From: Flavisericum labens
Lineage (GTDB): Bacteria; Bacteroidota; Bacteroidia; Flavobacteriales; Flavobacteriaceae
DNA: 64,000 nucleotides
Assembly (NCBI RefSeq): GCF_045446075.1
Contig: NZ_JBJJBQ010000004.1
Coordinates: forward strand, 1-64,000
Direction: 5' to 3'
Shown one piece after another: positions 8,100 to 17,366 of the stretch; positions within the stretch are counted from its first letter, which is position 1, and the number at the start of each line of letters is the position of its first letter. The position numbers were made by a program, and so were the translations under genes. A model generated the notes under the pieces. It was not told the origin of the DNA and searched no databases. It worked only from the letters and a program-made list of their open reading frames with translations.

Positions 8100-9674
8100 T
8101 TATTTAGCAATATTAACCGCCCTAGTTTCCCTGATTACCGTTACTTTAACCTGCCCAGGATAGGTCATATCCGTTTGTACCTTTTGCGAAATATTAAATG
8201 ACAGATCTGCTGCTTTTTGATCATCGACTTTTTCACTCTCAACAATTACACGTAGTTCGCGTCCAGCTTGAATAGCATAGGCCTTTTTTACACCGTTAAA
8301 CCCAAAAGCAATATCCTCTAAATCCTTTAAACGCTGAATGTAACTATCTAAAACTTGACGGCGTGCCCCTGGTCTAGCCCCCGAAATAGCATCACAAACC
8401 TGGATAATTGGTGCTAAAAGTGATTTCATTTCTACTTCATCGTGGTGAGCACCAATGGCATTGCAAACTTCGGGTTTTTCTCCGTGCTTTTCAGCCCATT
8501 GCATACCTAAAATAGCGTGTGGTGTTTCCATATCGGTTTCGGCATCTGGCACTTTACCAATATCATGCAACAGTCCTGCGCGCTTAGCCAACTTCGGGTT
8601 CAATCCTAATTCTGCCGCCATGACTCCACATAATTTCGCTACTTCACGCGAGTGCTGCAACAAATTCTGTCCATAAGACGAACGGTATTTCATCCTACCC
8701 ACCATTTTAATGAGCTCTGGGTTTAGGTTATGAATACCCAAGTCAATTACGGTTCGTTTACCTACTTCAATAATTTCTTGATCAATTTGTTTCTTGGTCT
8801 TTTTAACAATTTCTTCAATACGTGCCGGATGAATTCTACCGTCAGTAACTAATTTATGCAGAGACAACCTCGCTACCTCTCTCCTAACAGAATCAAAGCA
8901 AGATAATATGATGGCTTCGGGCGTATCGTCAACTATAATCTCAACTCCTGTAGCCGCCTCAATGGCACGTATATTACGTCCTTCTCTACCTATAATACGT
9001 CCCTTAACGTCATCAGATTCTATGTTAAATACAGATACGCAGTTATCAACCGCTTCTTCCGTCCCTATACGTTGAATGGTGTTTATAATAATTTTCTTGG
9101 CATCTTGTTCCGCAGTCAGCTTAGCTTCCTCCATGGCGCTTTGAATATAAGACATGGCGTCATTCTTAGCTTCCCCTTTTAAGGACTCCACCAATTGTTC
9201 TTTGGCTTCTTCTGCTGAAAGGCTCGAAATAACCTCCAATTGCTGCACTTGACTTTTATGCAATTTATCAAGCTCATCTTGCTTTTTATCAAGCACATCT
9301 AACCTATGATTGTAATCTTTGATTTTAGACTCTAGATTTTCGTTAAGCTTACTGGTTTTTGAAAGTTCACTCGAAACTTGAGACTCTTTATCGCGTGTAC
9401 GCTTTATAGCATCGTCCATTTTTTTGTTGCGCGATAAAATAACTTTTTCATGCTCAGATTTAAGTTCTATAAACTTTTCTTTTGCCTGAAGTATTTTGTC
9501 TTTCTTAATGCTTTCGCCTTCGCTTTTGGCTTCTTTAAGTATTAAAGCCGCACTTTTTTTTGCTTCCTTTATTAATTTTGAAGCGTTACTTTTTTCCAAC
9601 ATTCTGGCTATTACAAAGCCAATTATTAGTCCTAAAATAACACCACCCACTACAAATATAATTGAGTTGTCCAT
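8100..9674 (-). CDS. rny: Ribonuclease Y
   Basis: A membrane-anchored endoribonuclease that starts mRNA decay. The 524-residue chain has the standard order: one N-terminal transmembrane helix (about residues 5-23), a long Lys/Glu-rich coiled coil (about 30-195), a KH RNA-binding domain with GRIIGREGRNIRAIE near residue 230, and an HD domain with LLHDIGK near residue 371. It converges on xerD across a shared terminator. It is followed upstream on the same strand by a probable 6S RNA and zapA. Confidence 0.95.
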   Translation of the reverse strand: MDNSIIFVVGGVILGLIIGFVIARMLEKSNASKLIKEAKKSAALILKEAKSEGESIKKDKILQAKEKFIELKSEHEKVILSRNKKMDDAIKRTRDKESQVSSELSKTSKLNENLESKIKDYNHRLDVLDKKQDELDKLHKSQVQQLEVISSLSAEEAKEQLVESLKGEAKNDAMSYIQSAMEEAKLTAEQDAKKIIINTIQRIGTEEAVDNCVSVFNIESDDVKGRIIGREGRNIRAIEAATGVEIIVDDTPEAIILSCFDSVRREVARLSLHKLVTDGRIHPARIEEIVKKTKKQIDQEIIEVGKRTVIDLGIHNLNPELIKMVGRMKYRSSYGQNLLQHSREVAKLCGVMAAELGLNPKLAKRAGLLHDIGKVPDAETDMETPHAILGMQWAEKHGEKPEVCNAIGAHHDEVEMKSLLAPIIQVCDAISGARPGARRQVLDSYIQRLKDLEDIAFGFNGVKKAYAIQAGRELRVIVESEKVDDQKAADLSFNISQKVQTDMTYPGQVKVTVIRETRAVNIAK

Positions 9675-9699
9675 CGTTGTTTAGTTAATTTACATATAT

Positions 9700-9893
9700 A
9701 AAAAAAGCCTACACCGGTATAAAGTTTTGTATAAACTCCTTAAAAACAAGTTTAGGGCTAACAAGCTGATCAAGGATCTGCTAGGCACCGAAACTAAGTC
9801 AGTACATGCAGCCTGCTTTTACAACTTAAACTCACCCTTTTTAAAGAATTAACGTTGAGTTTATCAAAAAAAATAACCAATGTAGGCAGTAAC
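9700..9893 (-). ncRNA. ssrS: Probable 6S RNA (ssrS)
   Basis: The 240-base gap between zapA and rny holds no gene but can form a long rod-like RNA on the minus strand. Its ends pair over twelve bases: minus-strand GCCTACATTGGT (9876-9887) with ACCGGTGTAGGC (9707-9718), including two G-U pairs. A run of seven T follows at the 3' end. The enclosed ~155 bases can form further helices, for example TAAACTCA with TGAGTTTA and AGTTT with AAACT. Length near 190, a closing stem plus U-tract, and the position directly downstream of zapA all match bacterial 6S RNA, the RNA polymerase regulator. This is a structural reading; no covariance search was run. Confidence 0.62.
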
Positions 9894-9913
9894 CTTTTTT
9901 ATTTTAAAGAACG

Positions 9914-10207
9914 TTAAGAGACCATATGCGAATCAAGCAATTCATTTAGAGCATTTAATTTACTTTCTACATGCTCGTTTACATTTGCTTTATCGATGGA
10001 TTTCTGTTCTACTTGAGACGCAAACTGCAAGGCACACATCGCCAATACATCTTGTTTATCTTGAACAGAATAACTTTGCTCAAACTGTTTAATCATAGCT
10101 TCAATGTTTTTAGCCGCTTTGCGCAATCCTTCTTCTTGACTAGGGTCAATGGTTAAAGGATAAACTCTGTTGGCTATAGATAGCTTTATTTTAAGCTTTT
10201 CTGACAT
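9914..10207 (-). CDS. zapA: Cell division protein ZapA
   Basis: A 97-residue protein that bundles FtsZ filaments at midcell. The N-terminal strand region (LKIKLSIANRVYPLTIDPSQEEGLRKAAKNI) is the ZapA signature, followed by a long C-terminal helix for dimerisation (YSVQDKQDVLAMCALQFASQVEQ). It is followed upstream by a small coiled-coil gene, 15 bases away, and downstream by the putative 6S RNA. This arrangement is also known for zapA and ssrS elsewhere. Confidence 0.9.
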   Translation of the reverse strand: MSEKLKIKLSIANRVYPLTIDPSQEEGLRKAAKNIEAMIKQFEQSYSVQDKQDVLAMCALQFASQVEQKSIDKANVNEHVESKLNALNELLDSHMVS

Positions 10208-10222
10208 TGATTTTACTTAACA

Positions 10223-10513
10223 TTAATCAGACAATTGAGCAATACAATGGTCAATATCCCTAATTAATGCATTTATTTTAAGCTTAGTTTCTCTTTTATT
10301 ATCGTCACTACCAAGTATCGTATTTGCCATTTTTAGGGCTTCATACTTTTCCTCCCAATTAGCGATGTGCTTTTTTTGGGCCTGAATCTCTTGCTTTGAA
10401 ACCTCTAATTCTTCAGTTAATTTCACATTAGCAAGCTTTAAAAGCTCTAATTTGTGTAATACTTTGCTAATCTTGTTTTCTAAAGAATCGACAATATTCT
10501 CAATATTACTCAT
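10223..10513 (-). CDS. Small coiled-coil protein, likely ZapA partner (ZapB-like)
   Basis: A 96-residue, almost wholly helical protein with heptad-like Leu spacing (IENIVDSLENKISKVLHKLELLKLANVKLTEELE) and no signal peptide. It sits 15 bases upstream of zapA in the same direction, so the two are probably co-transcribed. Small coiled-coil genes in this position are usual in Bacteroidota and are thought to act with ZapA in division-ring assembly. No enzyme motif is present. The role comes from context and predicted structure only. Confidence 0.6.
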   Translation of the reverse strand: MSNIENIVDSLENKISKVLHKLELLKLANVKLTEELEVSKQEIQAQKKHIANWEEKYEALKMANTILGSDDNKRETKLKINALIRDIDHCIAQLSD

Positions 10514-10643
10514 TTACAAATTTCAATACTTATCTCACAAAGTTAACATACCTAACCATAAATAACAATTGTTTTTTCATAAAATTTTAAAAATAGAAAT
10601 TGCCCTACTTTCATAAAACCATGGCTTGATTTTTGTTTAATTC

Positions 10644-10674
10644 TTTGCGTTTTAACATCTAATTGATATTTTAG
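10644..10674 (+). promoter_or_regulatory. Bacteroidota-type promoter for the M23 peptidase gene
   Basis: A -33 element TTTG (10644-10647) is separated by 19 bases from TATTTTAG (10667-10674), one mismatch from the TAnnTTTG -7 consensus. It ends 16 bases before the ATG at 10690. Confidence 0.5.
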
Positions 10675-10689
10675 CACCAACACTTACTT

Positions 10690-12375
10690 ATGCGTTTTTT
10701 ACCAATACTTTTTTTAGTTATTTCGATAGCCTCAAGAGCCCAAAATAATTATCCACAAGATTATTTTAGCAGCCCTTTGGAAATCCCCTTAATACTCTCA
10801 GGCACTTTTGCCGAACTACGGTCTAACCACTTCCATTCGGGGTTGGACATTAAAACACAACAGCGAAGAGGCTTAAAAGTTAAGGCCTCAGCCAATGGGT
10901 TTGTAAGCCGAATTAAGGTATCGCATTATGGCTACGGAAAAGCACTTTATATCACGCACCCTAATGGTTACACAACGGTTTATGCACACCTGCAAAAATT
11001 TTCACCAGACATTGAGGCTTACGTAAAAAAGCAGCAATACAACAAGGAATCTTACGAAATAGAATTGTTTCCGGCGGTAGGTGTACTGGCCGTAGCAAAA
11101 GACAGCTTAGTTGCCTATAGCGGAAACTCGGGAGGATCTGGGGGCCCACACTTGCATTTTGAAATTCGAGATAAACAAGAGCGCCCCATGAACCCCCTGC
11201 TTTTTGGAATTGACATTAAAGACACCTCCTTCCCTATCGTAAAATCGCTTTACGCCTATACTTTAGATAGAAATTCCTTTATAAACAAATCTCAAAGTAA
11301 ACAGAGATTACGTTTAACACCTTTAAAAAACGGCGATTATATTGCGGAAAATATTGAAGCCATAGGAAACATTGGTTTTGGCATTGAAACCATTGACCGT
11401 CAGGATTACGCAGCCAATTCAAACGGGGTTTACAACATTCAAACTTTCGTTAATGGGAGCAGCACATTCGAACTAGATTTCAAACGCTTTTCTTTCAGTG
11501 AGACCAAGCATCTCAATGAGTTGATTGACTATGAGCATTATTCAACCAAAAAAGAACGTATTCAGAAGCTTTTCAAAGAAAATAATCCGCTCAGCATTAT
11601 TAAACCTAGGGTTAACGACGGTATGCTTTCTATTCAAGATAGCACTCAATCAGTTTATAAAATTAGAGTTTCCGATTTTAAAAATAACGAGTCTTGGGTT
11701 ACCGTGCAGGTTAAAGGCACTAAAAACAGTACTGCTGAACCAGAAAAACCTCAAGTAACACCATATTATCTTAAATCCAATCAAACCACAAATTTAAAGC
11801 AGGGTGGCGTAAAGGTCGATTTTTACAAAGACACTTTTTATAAAGATTTTTATATTGACTTTGAGGTGAAAAACGATACTTTAAAACTTCATGAAGATAT
11901 CATGGCCTGTCAAAAGAATTTTTCTATAAGTTTTGATGTGAGCAAATATTCCAAAGAGGACATTGAAAAACTATACATAGCCCGTCTTGTTGGCTATAGC
12001 CAATACCCTTCGTACACTCACACCAAAAGAAAAGGAAACCTACTAACGGCAAGCACTAAAAAACTGGGCACTTACACCCTTGCAACCGACAGTATAAAAC
12101 CAACTATATCATCTTCAAATTTCAAAGATGGGCAATGGATGAGCAATTACCGCTACCTAAAAATCAAAATTGATGACGAAGGCTCGGGCATTTCAAATTA
12201 TAGGGCCGCGGTTAACGGAAAGTGGATTTTAATGGAATACGATTACAAAACCAAAATCCTAACGCACGATTTTAATGACGGCATAATAACTGACACCAAA
12301 AACAATTTAAAAGTAATTGTTACCGATAATGTTGGAAATAATTCTACTTTTGAAGCGTTATTTTACCGTAAATAA
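10690..12375 (+). CDS. M23 family metallopeptidase (LytM-type)
   Basis: A 561-residue exported protein with signal peptide MRFLPILFLVISIASRAQ. The peptidase domain lies near the N terminus (about residues 30-180): HFHSGLDI supplies the zinc ligands His49 and Asp53, and GPHLHFEIRD supplies the second HxH. The remaining ~380 residues are beta-rich and probably form accessory domains (including a late Ig-like part around TISSSNFKDGQW). Enzymes of this sort cut peptidoglycan cross-bridges or other Gly-rich peptides. It is followed 14 bases later by a TonB-dependent receptor gene; co-transcription is likely, but a functional link is not shown. Confidence 0.88.
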   Translation: MRFLPILFLVISIASRAQNNYPQDYFSSPLEIPLILSGTFAELRSNHFHSGLDIKTQQRRGLKVKASANGFVSRIKVSHYGYGKALYITHPNGYTTVYAHLQKFSPDIEAYVKKQQYNKESYEIELFPAVGVLAVAKDSLVAYSGNSGGSGGPHLHFEIRDKQERPMNPLLFGIDIKDTSFPIVKSLYAYTLDRNSFINKSQSKQRLRLTPLKNGDYIAENIEAIGNIGFGIETIDRQDYAANSNGVYNIQTFVNGSSTFELDFKRFSFSETKHLNELIDYEHYSTKKERIQKLFKENNPLSIIKPRVNDGMLSIQDSTQSVYKIRVSDFKNNESWVTVQVKGTKNSTAEPEKPQVTPYYLKSNQTTNLKQGGVKVDFYKDTFYKDFYIDFEVKNDTLKLHEDIMACQKNFSISFDVSKYSKEDIEKLYIARLVGYSQYPSYTHTKRKGNLLTASTKKLGTYTLATDSIKPTISSSNFKDGQWMSNYRYLKIKIDDEGSGISNYRAAVNGKWILMEYDYKTKILTHDFNDGIITDTKNNLKVIVTDNVGNNSTFEALFYRK

Positions 12376-12389
12376 ACTTTTTACATCTC

Positions 12390-14852
12390 TTGAAGGCAAA
12401 ACTTTTACTAACCACGGGTTTACTTTTTTCTTTAATTACCATTGGGTTTTCGCAAACTGCCACCATTAGGGGTGTGATTTTAGACGAAAACAAGCAGCCC
12501 ATTGAAAACGTTAACATTAAAACGACCAAAGACAGTGGTACCGAAACCAATAAAAATGGGTTTTACACCATCGATATCCCCATTAACCAAGACGTAACGT
12601 TAAGATTCTCCCATATTTCACATAAAAAAATTGAAAGTACATTCAATTTAAAAAATGGTGAAGTTTACGAATTCAATCCAGTAATGAGTAGATCAGTAGA
12701 GCAAATAGCTACTGTTGTGGTAAGCAGCAACCGAAGGAAAGAAGTTGAAGGTATTGTCACCCTAAAACCTGAAGCCATAAGAAAAATACCGGGTGCGAAC
12801 GCCGGCGTTGAAAATTTGTTGATGACGCTTCCTGGCGTAAGTAACAACAATGAGTTAAGTACGCAATACTCGGTACGAGGGGGGAATTATGATGAAAACC
12901 TCGTTTATGTAAACGGTATTGAGGTATATCGGCCGTTTTTAATTCGTTCTGGGCAGCAGGAAGGATTAAGTTTTGTGAACACAAATTTGGTTCAAAATGT
13001 CGATTTTTCAGCGGGTGGTTTTCAGGCCAAGTACGGCGACAAATTATCTTCTGTTTTAGACATTACTTATAAAAATCCTTATCAGTTTGAAGTGGATGCT
13101 GATATAAGCTTACTCGGCGGAAGCCTTTCTGTGGAAAACATCAGTAAAGACTCAAAATTATCCGGAATAGTTGGTCTTCGTTACAGAGACAACAGTTTAT
13201 TGGTTAACGCAAAAGAAACCGAAACCAATTTTCAACCTTCCTTTACAGATGCCCAAGCCTATTTTACGTATAAGTTCACAAACAAATTCCATTTAAGCTT
13301 TTTAGGAAATGCTTCGCTGAACAAATACGAATACCAGCCGCAAACACGCCAAACCAATTTTGGTACATTGGCAGACCCGGTTGCGCTAGTCGTATTTTAC
13401 GAAGGCCAGGAAAAAGACCGTTACCAAACCTTATTTGGCGCTTTTAAAGGATCTTATTTTGCGAACGACGATTTAACCCTTCATTTAATTGCATCTTCAT
13501 ACCACACCACTGAAGAAGAGTACTTTGATATTTTTGCTCAATACAGATTGGGCGAAGTAAACAACAATATTGGTGATGAAAATTTAGGTGAAGTAGAATT
13601 CAGCGAAGGCATAGGCAGCCAATTAACACACGGAAGAAACGATTTAGACGCACTAATCACCAACATAGAACATAAAGGCGATTTCAAAATAGAAGATAAT
13701 CGTATTGAATGGTCTGTAAAATATACCAATGAAAATATCCGTGACCGATTGGTTGAATGGGAAGTAATTGATTCAGCCGGGTTTTCGTTACGACCACCAA
13801 AAACCTCCACCAACGAGCAGCCCTACGTGCCTTTTACAGGACCTTTGGAGCCATACAATAATGTGAGGGCTACCAACAATACCACAATAAATCGTTTTCA
13901 GGCTTATGCCCAGTGGAGCAAGCGTAGCGTTTTAGGAAGCAGCGAAGTTTGGTACAATGCGGGGGTTAGAGCCCATAATTGGTCTGTTAGTGGTGATGGC
14001 GTTTCATCGTCTTCACAAGTAGTGGTTAGTCCCCGGGCGCAATTCGCTATTAAACCCAACTGGGAAAAGGACATGCTTTTTAGGGTGGCTTCAGGACTGT
14101 ATTATCAACCACCATTTTATCGCGAACTCCGAGATGCCGATGGTGTGATTCAATCTGATGTTAAAGCACAAAAATCTTTTCATTTGGTTTTAGGAAATGA
14201 TTACAGTTTTAAAATGTGGGACAGACCTTTTAAGTTAACTTCTGAAGTTTATTATAAAAACCTAAGCGACGTTAACCCATATACGCTTGAAAATGTTCGT
14301 ATTCGTTATCGTGCTAACAACAGTGCCAAGGCTTATGCATACGGATTGGATATGCGACTGAATGGAGAATTTGTTCCTGGAACCGAATCGTGGTTTAGTT
14401 TTGGATTTTTAAAAACCGAAGAAAATATCAACAACCAAGGCTATATTTCTCGTCCAACAGATCAACGTTTAAAATTTGCAGCACTGTTTCAAGATTATGT
14501 ACCTAATGTTCCAAGCTTGAAAATGTATTTGAATCTGGTTTATAATACAGGCTTACCAGGAGGTTCACCAAGTTATGCAGATTCATATATTTATCAAAAC
14601 AGATTACCGGACTACAAGCGTGCCGATTTAGGTTTACAATTTGTTTTGGTTGATGCAAAAAAACAATTCAACCGTGGTTGGAAAAAACCATTTAAGGAAT
14701 TATCGTTTGGTTTTGAAATATTCAATATGTTTGATGTACAAAACTCCATTACCAATACTTGGGTACGTGATGTAGATACTAAACGCCAATATGCGATACC
14801 TAACTACTTAACACCTCGGGTGTTTAATGTGAGAACGACGATGAAGTTTTAA
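12390..14852 (+). CDS. TonB-dependent receptor with carboxypeptidase-like regulatory domain
   Basis: An 820-residue outer-membrane receptor. The order is signal peptide (KAKLLLTTGLLFSLITIGFSQ), a CarboxypepD_reg-like domain (about 23-105, starting TATIRGVILDENKQP), a plug (about 110-230, with PGANAGVENLLMTLPG and YSVRGGNYDENLVYVNG), then the 22-strand barrel ending in TTMKF. The only start giving a complete signal peptide is TTG at 12390; the in-frame codons back to the stop at 12369 contain no ATG. No SusD partner is adjacent and the protein is shorter than a typical SusC, so the substrate is not predictable. It lies directly after the M23 gene and converges on the cysteine desulfurase. Confidence 0.9.
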   Translation: MKAKLLLTTGLLFSLITIGFSQTATIRGVILDENKQPIENVNIKTTKDSGTETNKNGFYTIDIPINQDVTLRFSHISHKKIESTFNLKNGEVYEFNPVMSRSVEQIATVVVSSNRRKEVEGIVTLKPEAIRKIPGANAGVENLLMTLPGVSNNNELSTQYSVRGGNYDENLVYVNGIEVYRPFLIRSGQQEGLSFVNTNLVQNVDFSAGGFQAKYGDKLSSVLDITYKNPYQFEVDADISLLGGSLSVENISKDSKLSGIVGLRYRDNSLLVNAKETETNFQPSFTDAQAYFTYKFTNKFHLSFLGNASLNKYEYQPQTRQTNFGTLADPVALVVFYEGQEKDRYQTLFGAFKGSYFANDDLTLHLIASSYHTTEEEYFDIFAQYRLGEVNNNIGDENLGEVEFSEGIGSQLTHGRNDLDALITNIEHKGDFKIEDNRIEWSVKYTNENIRDRLVEWEVIDSAGFSLRPPKTSTNEQPYVPFTGPLEPYNNVRATNNTTINRFQAYAQWSKRSVLGSSEVWYNAGVRAHNWSVSGDGVSSSSQVVVSPRAQFAIKPNWEKDMLFRVASGLYYQPPFYRELRDADGVIQSDVKAQKSFHLVLGNDYSFKMWDRPFKLTSEVYYKNLSDVNPYTLENVRIRYRANNSAKAYAYGLDMRLNGEFVPGTESWFSFGFLKTEENINNQGYISRPTDQRLKFAALFQDYVPNVPSLKMYLNLVYNTGLPGGSPSYADSYIYQNRLPDYKRADLGLQFVLVDAKKQFNRGWKKPFKELSFGFEIFNMFDVQNSITNTWVRDVDTKRQYAIPNYLTPRVFNVRTTMKF

Positions 14853-14854
14853 AG

Positions 14855-15997
14855 CTATTCAATAAACTCTTTTAAAACCTCAATAACATAATCTATCTCT
14901 TCTTTTGTATTATAAATACTGAAAGAAAAACGAATGGAAGGTTTCTGCAAATCTTCATCATTTAAAATTTCGGTCAAAACATGCGAGTTTTGTGCACTCC
15001 CACTCTGGCAGGCACTTCCTTTGGAGCAAGCAATCCCTTTTAAATCTAATTGAAATAACAACATCGCTGCTTTTTTAGACGATACAGGCAAACACACATT
15101 TACAATCGTATAGGTGCTTTTTTCGAGGCTTGGAGATTGACCGTTAAACGATATACCCGGTATTTCGGATTGAATCTTAGCAATAAAATATTTTTTTAAA
15201 TCAACAACGAACTGCATTTCATGTTCCAGATTTTCATACGCCATTTCTAGCGCTAAGTCCATCCCTAAAATATTGTGCACGCTTTCGGTTCCTGCGCGCA
15301 TGCCTCGCTCCTGCTCCCCGCCAAAAATCATCGGTTTTAAACCTGTATTTTTTCTAATAAAGACAAAACCAACACCTTTTGGTCCATGAAATTTATGTGC
15401 CGAAGCTGCCAAAAAATCTACTGGAATTTCATTTAAATCTAAATGATAATGCCCCACAGACTGTACGGCATCCGTATGTAACAACGCATTGTTGTCTTTA
15501 CATAAATTGGCAGCACGTTTTAAATCTAAAATATTACCAATCTCATTGTTAACATGCATTAGGCTCACCAAAGTCATTTCATTGCTTTGTAACAAAGATT
15601 CTAAATAGGTAAAATCAATATCACCTTTGTCATTAAGTTTTACATAACTCACTTTAATGTTATAGTCAACCTCTAATTGCTGAACAGTATGCAAAACAGC
15701 ATGGTGTTCTATCTTCGAAGTAATAATATGTTGAACTCCTAAATCTTTAACAGTACTTTTAAGCACTAAATTATCGGCCTCGGTACCGCCAGAAGTAAAA
15801 ATAATTTCACTAGCCGTTACGTTAAAATATGCAGCAATGGTCTTTCTTGCTTTTTCAATTAAAACTTTTGATGACCTTCCGAAACTATGTGAAGATGAAG
15901 GGTTTCCGTAGTTTATATTCATGACTTCTAACATTTTATCTACCACTTCACCTCGCATGGCTGTTGTTGCCGCATTATCAAAATATACTTCTTTCAT
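14855..15997 (-). CDS. Cysteine desulfurase (class V aminotransferase family)
   Basis: A PLP enzyme that removes sulfur from cysteine for Fe-S clusters or thiolated tRNA. At 380 residues it has EVYFDNAATTAM at the N terminus, TSGGTEADNLVL, the PLP lysine Lys202 in SAHKFHGPKG, and the persulfide-carrying Cys330 in GSACQSGSAQNSHVL. The active-site loop, with ACQSG followed by several residues before the next helix, fits the NifS/IscS class better than SufS. No Fe-S scaffold gene is adjacent, so whether it supplies clusters or tRNA modification cannot be told. It ends two bases from the converging receptor gene. Confidence 0.93.
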   Translation of the reverse strand: MKEVYFDNAATTAMRGEVVDKMLEVMNINYGNPSSSHSFGRSSKVLIEKARKTIAAYFNVTASEIIFTSGGTEADNLVLKSTVKDLGVQHIITSKIEHHAVLHTVQQLEVDYNIKVSYVKLNDKGDIDFTYLESLLQSNEMTLVSLMHVNNEIGNILDLKRAANLCKDNNALLHTDAVQSVGHYHLDLNEIPVDFLAASAHKFHGPKGVGFVFIRKNTGLKPMIFGGEQERGMRAGTESVHNILGMDLALEMAYENLEHEMQFVVDLKKYFIAKIQSEIPGISFNGQSPSLEKSTYTIVNVCLPVSSKKAAMLLFQLDLKGIACSKGSACQSGSAQNSHVLTEILNDEDLQKPSIRFSFSIYNTKEEIDYVIEVLKEFIE

Positions 15998-16113
15998 ATT
16001 ATTTTATCATCACAACCTAGAACAATTTAAAACTAAAATTGCACCTTTGAAACATCAAAAATACTTGAAATAAAATTATTATCAATACACTGCGTTATAA
16101 ATAACAATTCTAT

Positions 16114-16121
16114 TATTTTTG
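16114..16121 (+). promoter_or_regulatory. Candidate -7 promoter element
   Basis: TATTTTTG matches the Bacteroidota TAnnTTTG -7 consensus exactly, 18 bases before the ATG at 16139. No clear TTG was found at the -33 position, so the call is tentative. Confidence 0.35.
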
Positions 16122-16138
16122 CCTAAAACCCAAAGCCC

Positions 16139-17059
16139 ATGCGTAAGTTATTATTCGCCTTTATAACCTTAAGCTTATTGCCTCTTAACTCTTGTGATGA
16201 TGGCGATGTTATTACCGTTGAATTGGATTTTGACAACACTTTTCAAGTTTGCGAAAGTGGTGATGATTTAGTCTTTTACAAAACTAAAAATGATCCTTCT
16301 GAATCTTTATCTTTAAAAGTTACAAATCTAACCTTAGAAGACATCTTAGAAGTTGACGAAAACGGCTTATACGAGAACACAATTACTTTAAGTGATGCTA
16401 ACCCTTTTAATTACAGGACCTATAGTAACACTACTCTTCCAACAGATTTGTTTTGCAATGCTGTGCCTAATTCTGATGTTAAACTAAATGACGATATTGA
16501 AGCTAACAGCGGAAATGCTGATTTAAAGACCTCTTTAATTGAAGACGATAATGATGGAATCCCTGCAGAATTGGAAGATATTAATAATGACGGTGATTTA
16601 GAAAACGACGATACAGATGGTGATGGCTTACCTAATTATATTGATGCCGACGATGATGGTGACAATGTCTTAACCAAAGACGAAAAGCCGGACCCTGACA
16701 ACAACGGTATTTTTGACGATGCACAGGATACTGATGCTGATGGCATTCCAGACTATTTAGACGATGATGATGACGGTGACGGCACCTTAACCCGTGATGA
16801 AGAAAACGAGTCGCAAGACCAAAATCCGGGCAACGATATTACAAATAGTGAGGTTGGCGCAGATTATTTAAACCCAGATGTTTTGAGTAAAGTTCCAGCA
16901 ACCGAGTATAGGGAACACACGATATCACAAACTTATGGGGTTACCATGATTATTTCGAATTTTGACCTTACCCTTTTGTCGTTAGATGTTTTCAACTTTG
17001 GTAATTTAAAGAACAGTGCATTATCAACCAGCCGAAAAGTAACTCCAGAATTTAATTAG
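16139..17059 (+). CDS. Lipoprotein with thrombospondin type 3-like calcium repeats
   Basis: A 306-residue exported protein with a lipobox-like N terminus (LSLLPLNSC). Its middle (about 135-240) holds repeated acidic calcium-binding loops of the DxDxDGxxD type: EDDNDGIPAELED, NDDTDGDGLPNYID, DTDADGIPDYLDDDDDGDG. This is a TSP3-like stalk as seen in many Flavobacteriia surface proteins. No enzymatic domain or C-terminal sorting domain is visible. It overlaps the 3' end of the convergent Smr gene by four bases. Function unknown. Confidence 0.75.
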   Translation: MRKLLFAFITLSLLPLNSCDDGDVITVELDFDNTFQVCESGDDLVFYKTKNDPSESLSLKVTNLTLEDILEVDENGLYENTITLSDANPFNYRTYSNTTLPTDLFCNAVPNSDVKLNDDIEANSGNADLKTSLIEDDNDGIPAELEDINNDGDLENDDTDGDGLPNYIDADDDGDNVLTKDEKPDPDNNGIFDDAQDTDADGIPDYLDDDDDGDGTLTRDEENESQDQNPGNDITNSEVGADYLNPDVLSKVPATEYREHTISQTYGVTMIISNFDLTLLSLDVFNFGNLKNSALSTSRKVTPEFN

Positions 17060-17346
17060 CGGTTTTTAGCATTTTGCAAAATATATACTTCAGTGGCTCC
17101 TAAACCGTATTTTTGATAATTGGCATCGTAAAATTTCACGTTACCGTATCGACCAAATAAATACTCCAGTTCCAATTTTAAAACACCTTCACCTACGCCA
17201 TGTATAAAGACCACTTTTTGAATTCTATTGGCTATTGCAAACTCTAATTTATGTCTAGCCGTGTCTAACTGAAGCGTTAGCATATCATGATTGGTCATTC
17301 CGCGTGTAGATTTCACCAATTGATTAATATGCAAATCAACCTCCAT
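17056..17346 (-). CDS. Smr domain fragment (C-terminal part of a split DUF2027/Smr protein)
   Basis: A 96-residue reading frame that is almost exactly one Smr domain. It has the VDLHINQLV opening, the TLQLDTARHKLEFA helix and the VVFIHGVGEGVLKLEL core, then the DANYQKYGLGATEVYI end. Smr domains bind or nick nucleic acid. The frame stays open upstream of its ATG and would read ...KHQPKKKIKERYTPPMEV, continuous with the preceding gene if one A were added to the A9 run at 17393-17401. It is therefore best seen as the second half of a broken gene, unless slippage or internal initiation makes it functional. Confidence 0.8.
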   Translation of the reverse strand: MEVDLHINQLVKSTRGMTNHDMLTLQLDTARHKLEFAIANRIQKVVFIHGVGEGVLKLELEYLFGRYGNVKFYDANYQKYGLGATEVYILQNAKNR

Positions 17347-17366
17347 AGGCGGAGTATATCGTTCTT

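Noticed and set aside
12390..14852. SusC-type receptor of the pectin locus
   Set aside because: No SusD partner, smaller size, and it is about 8 kb away among core genes.
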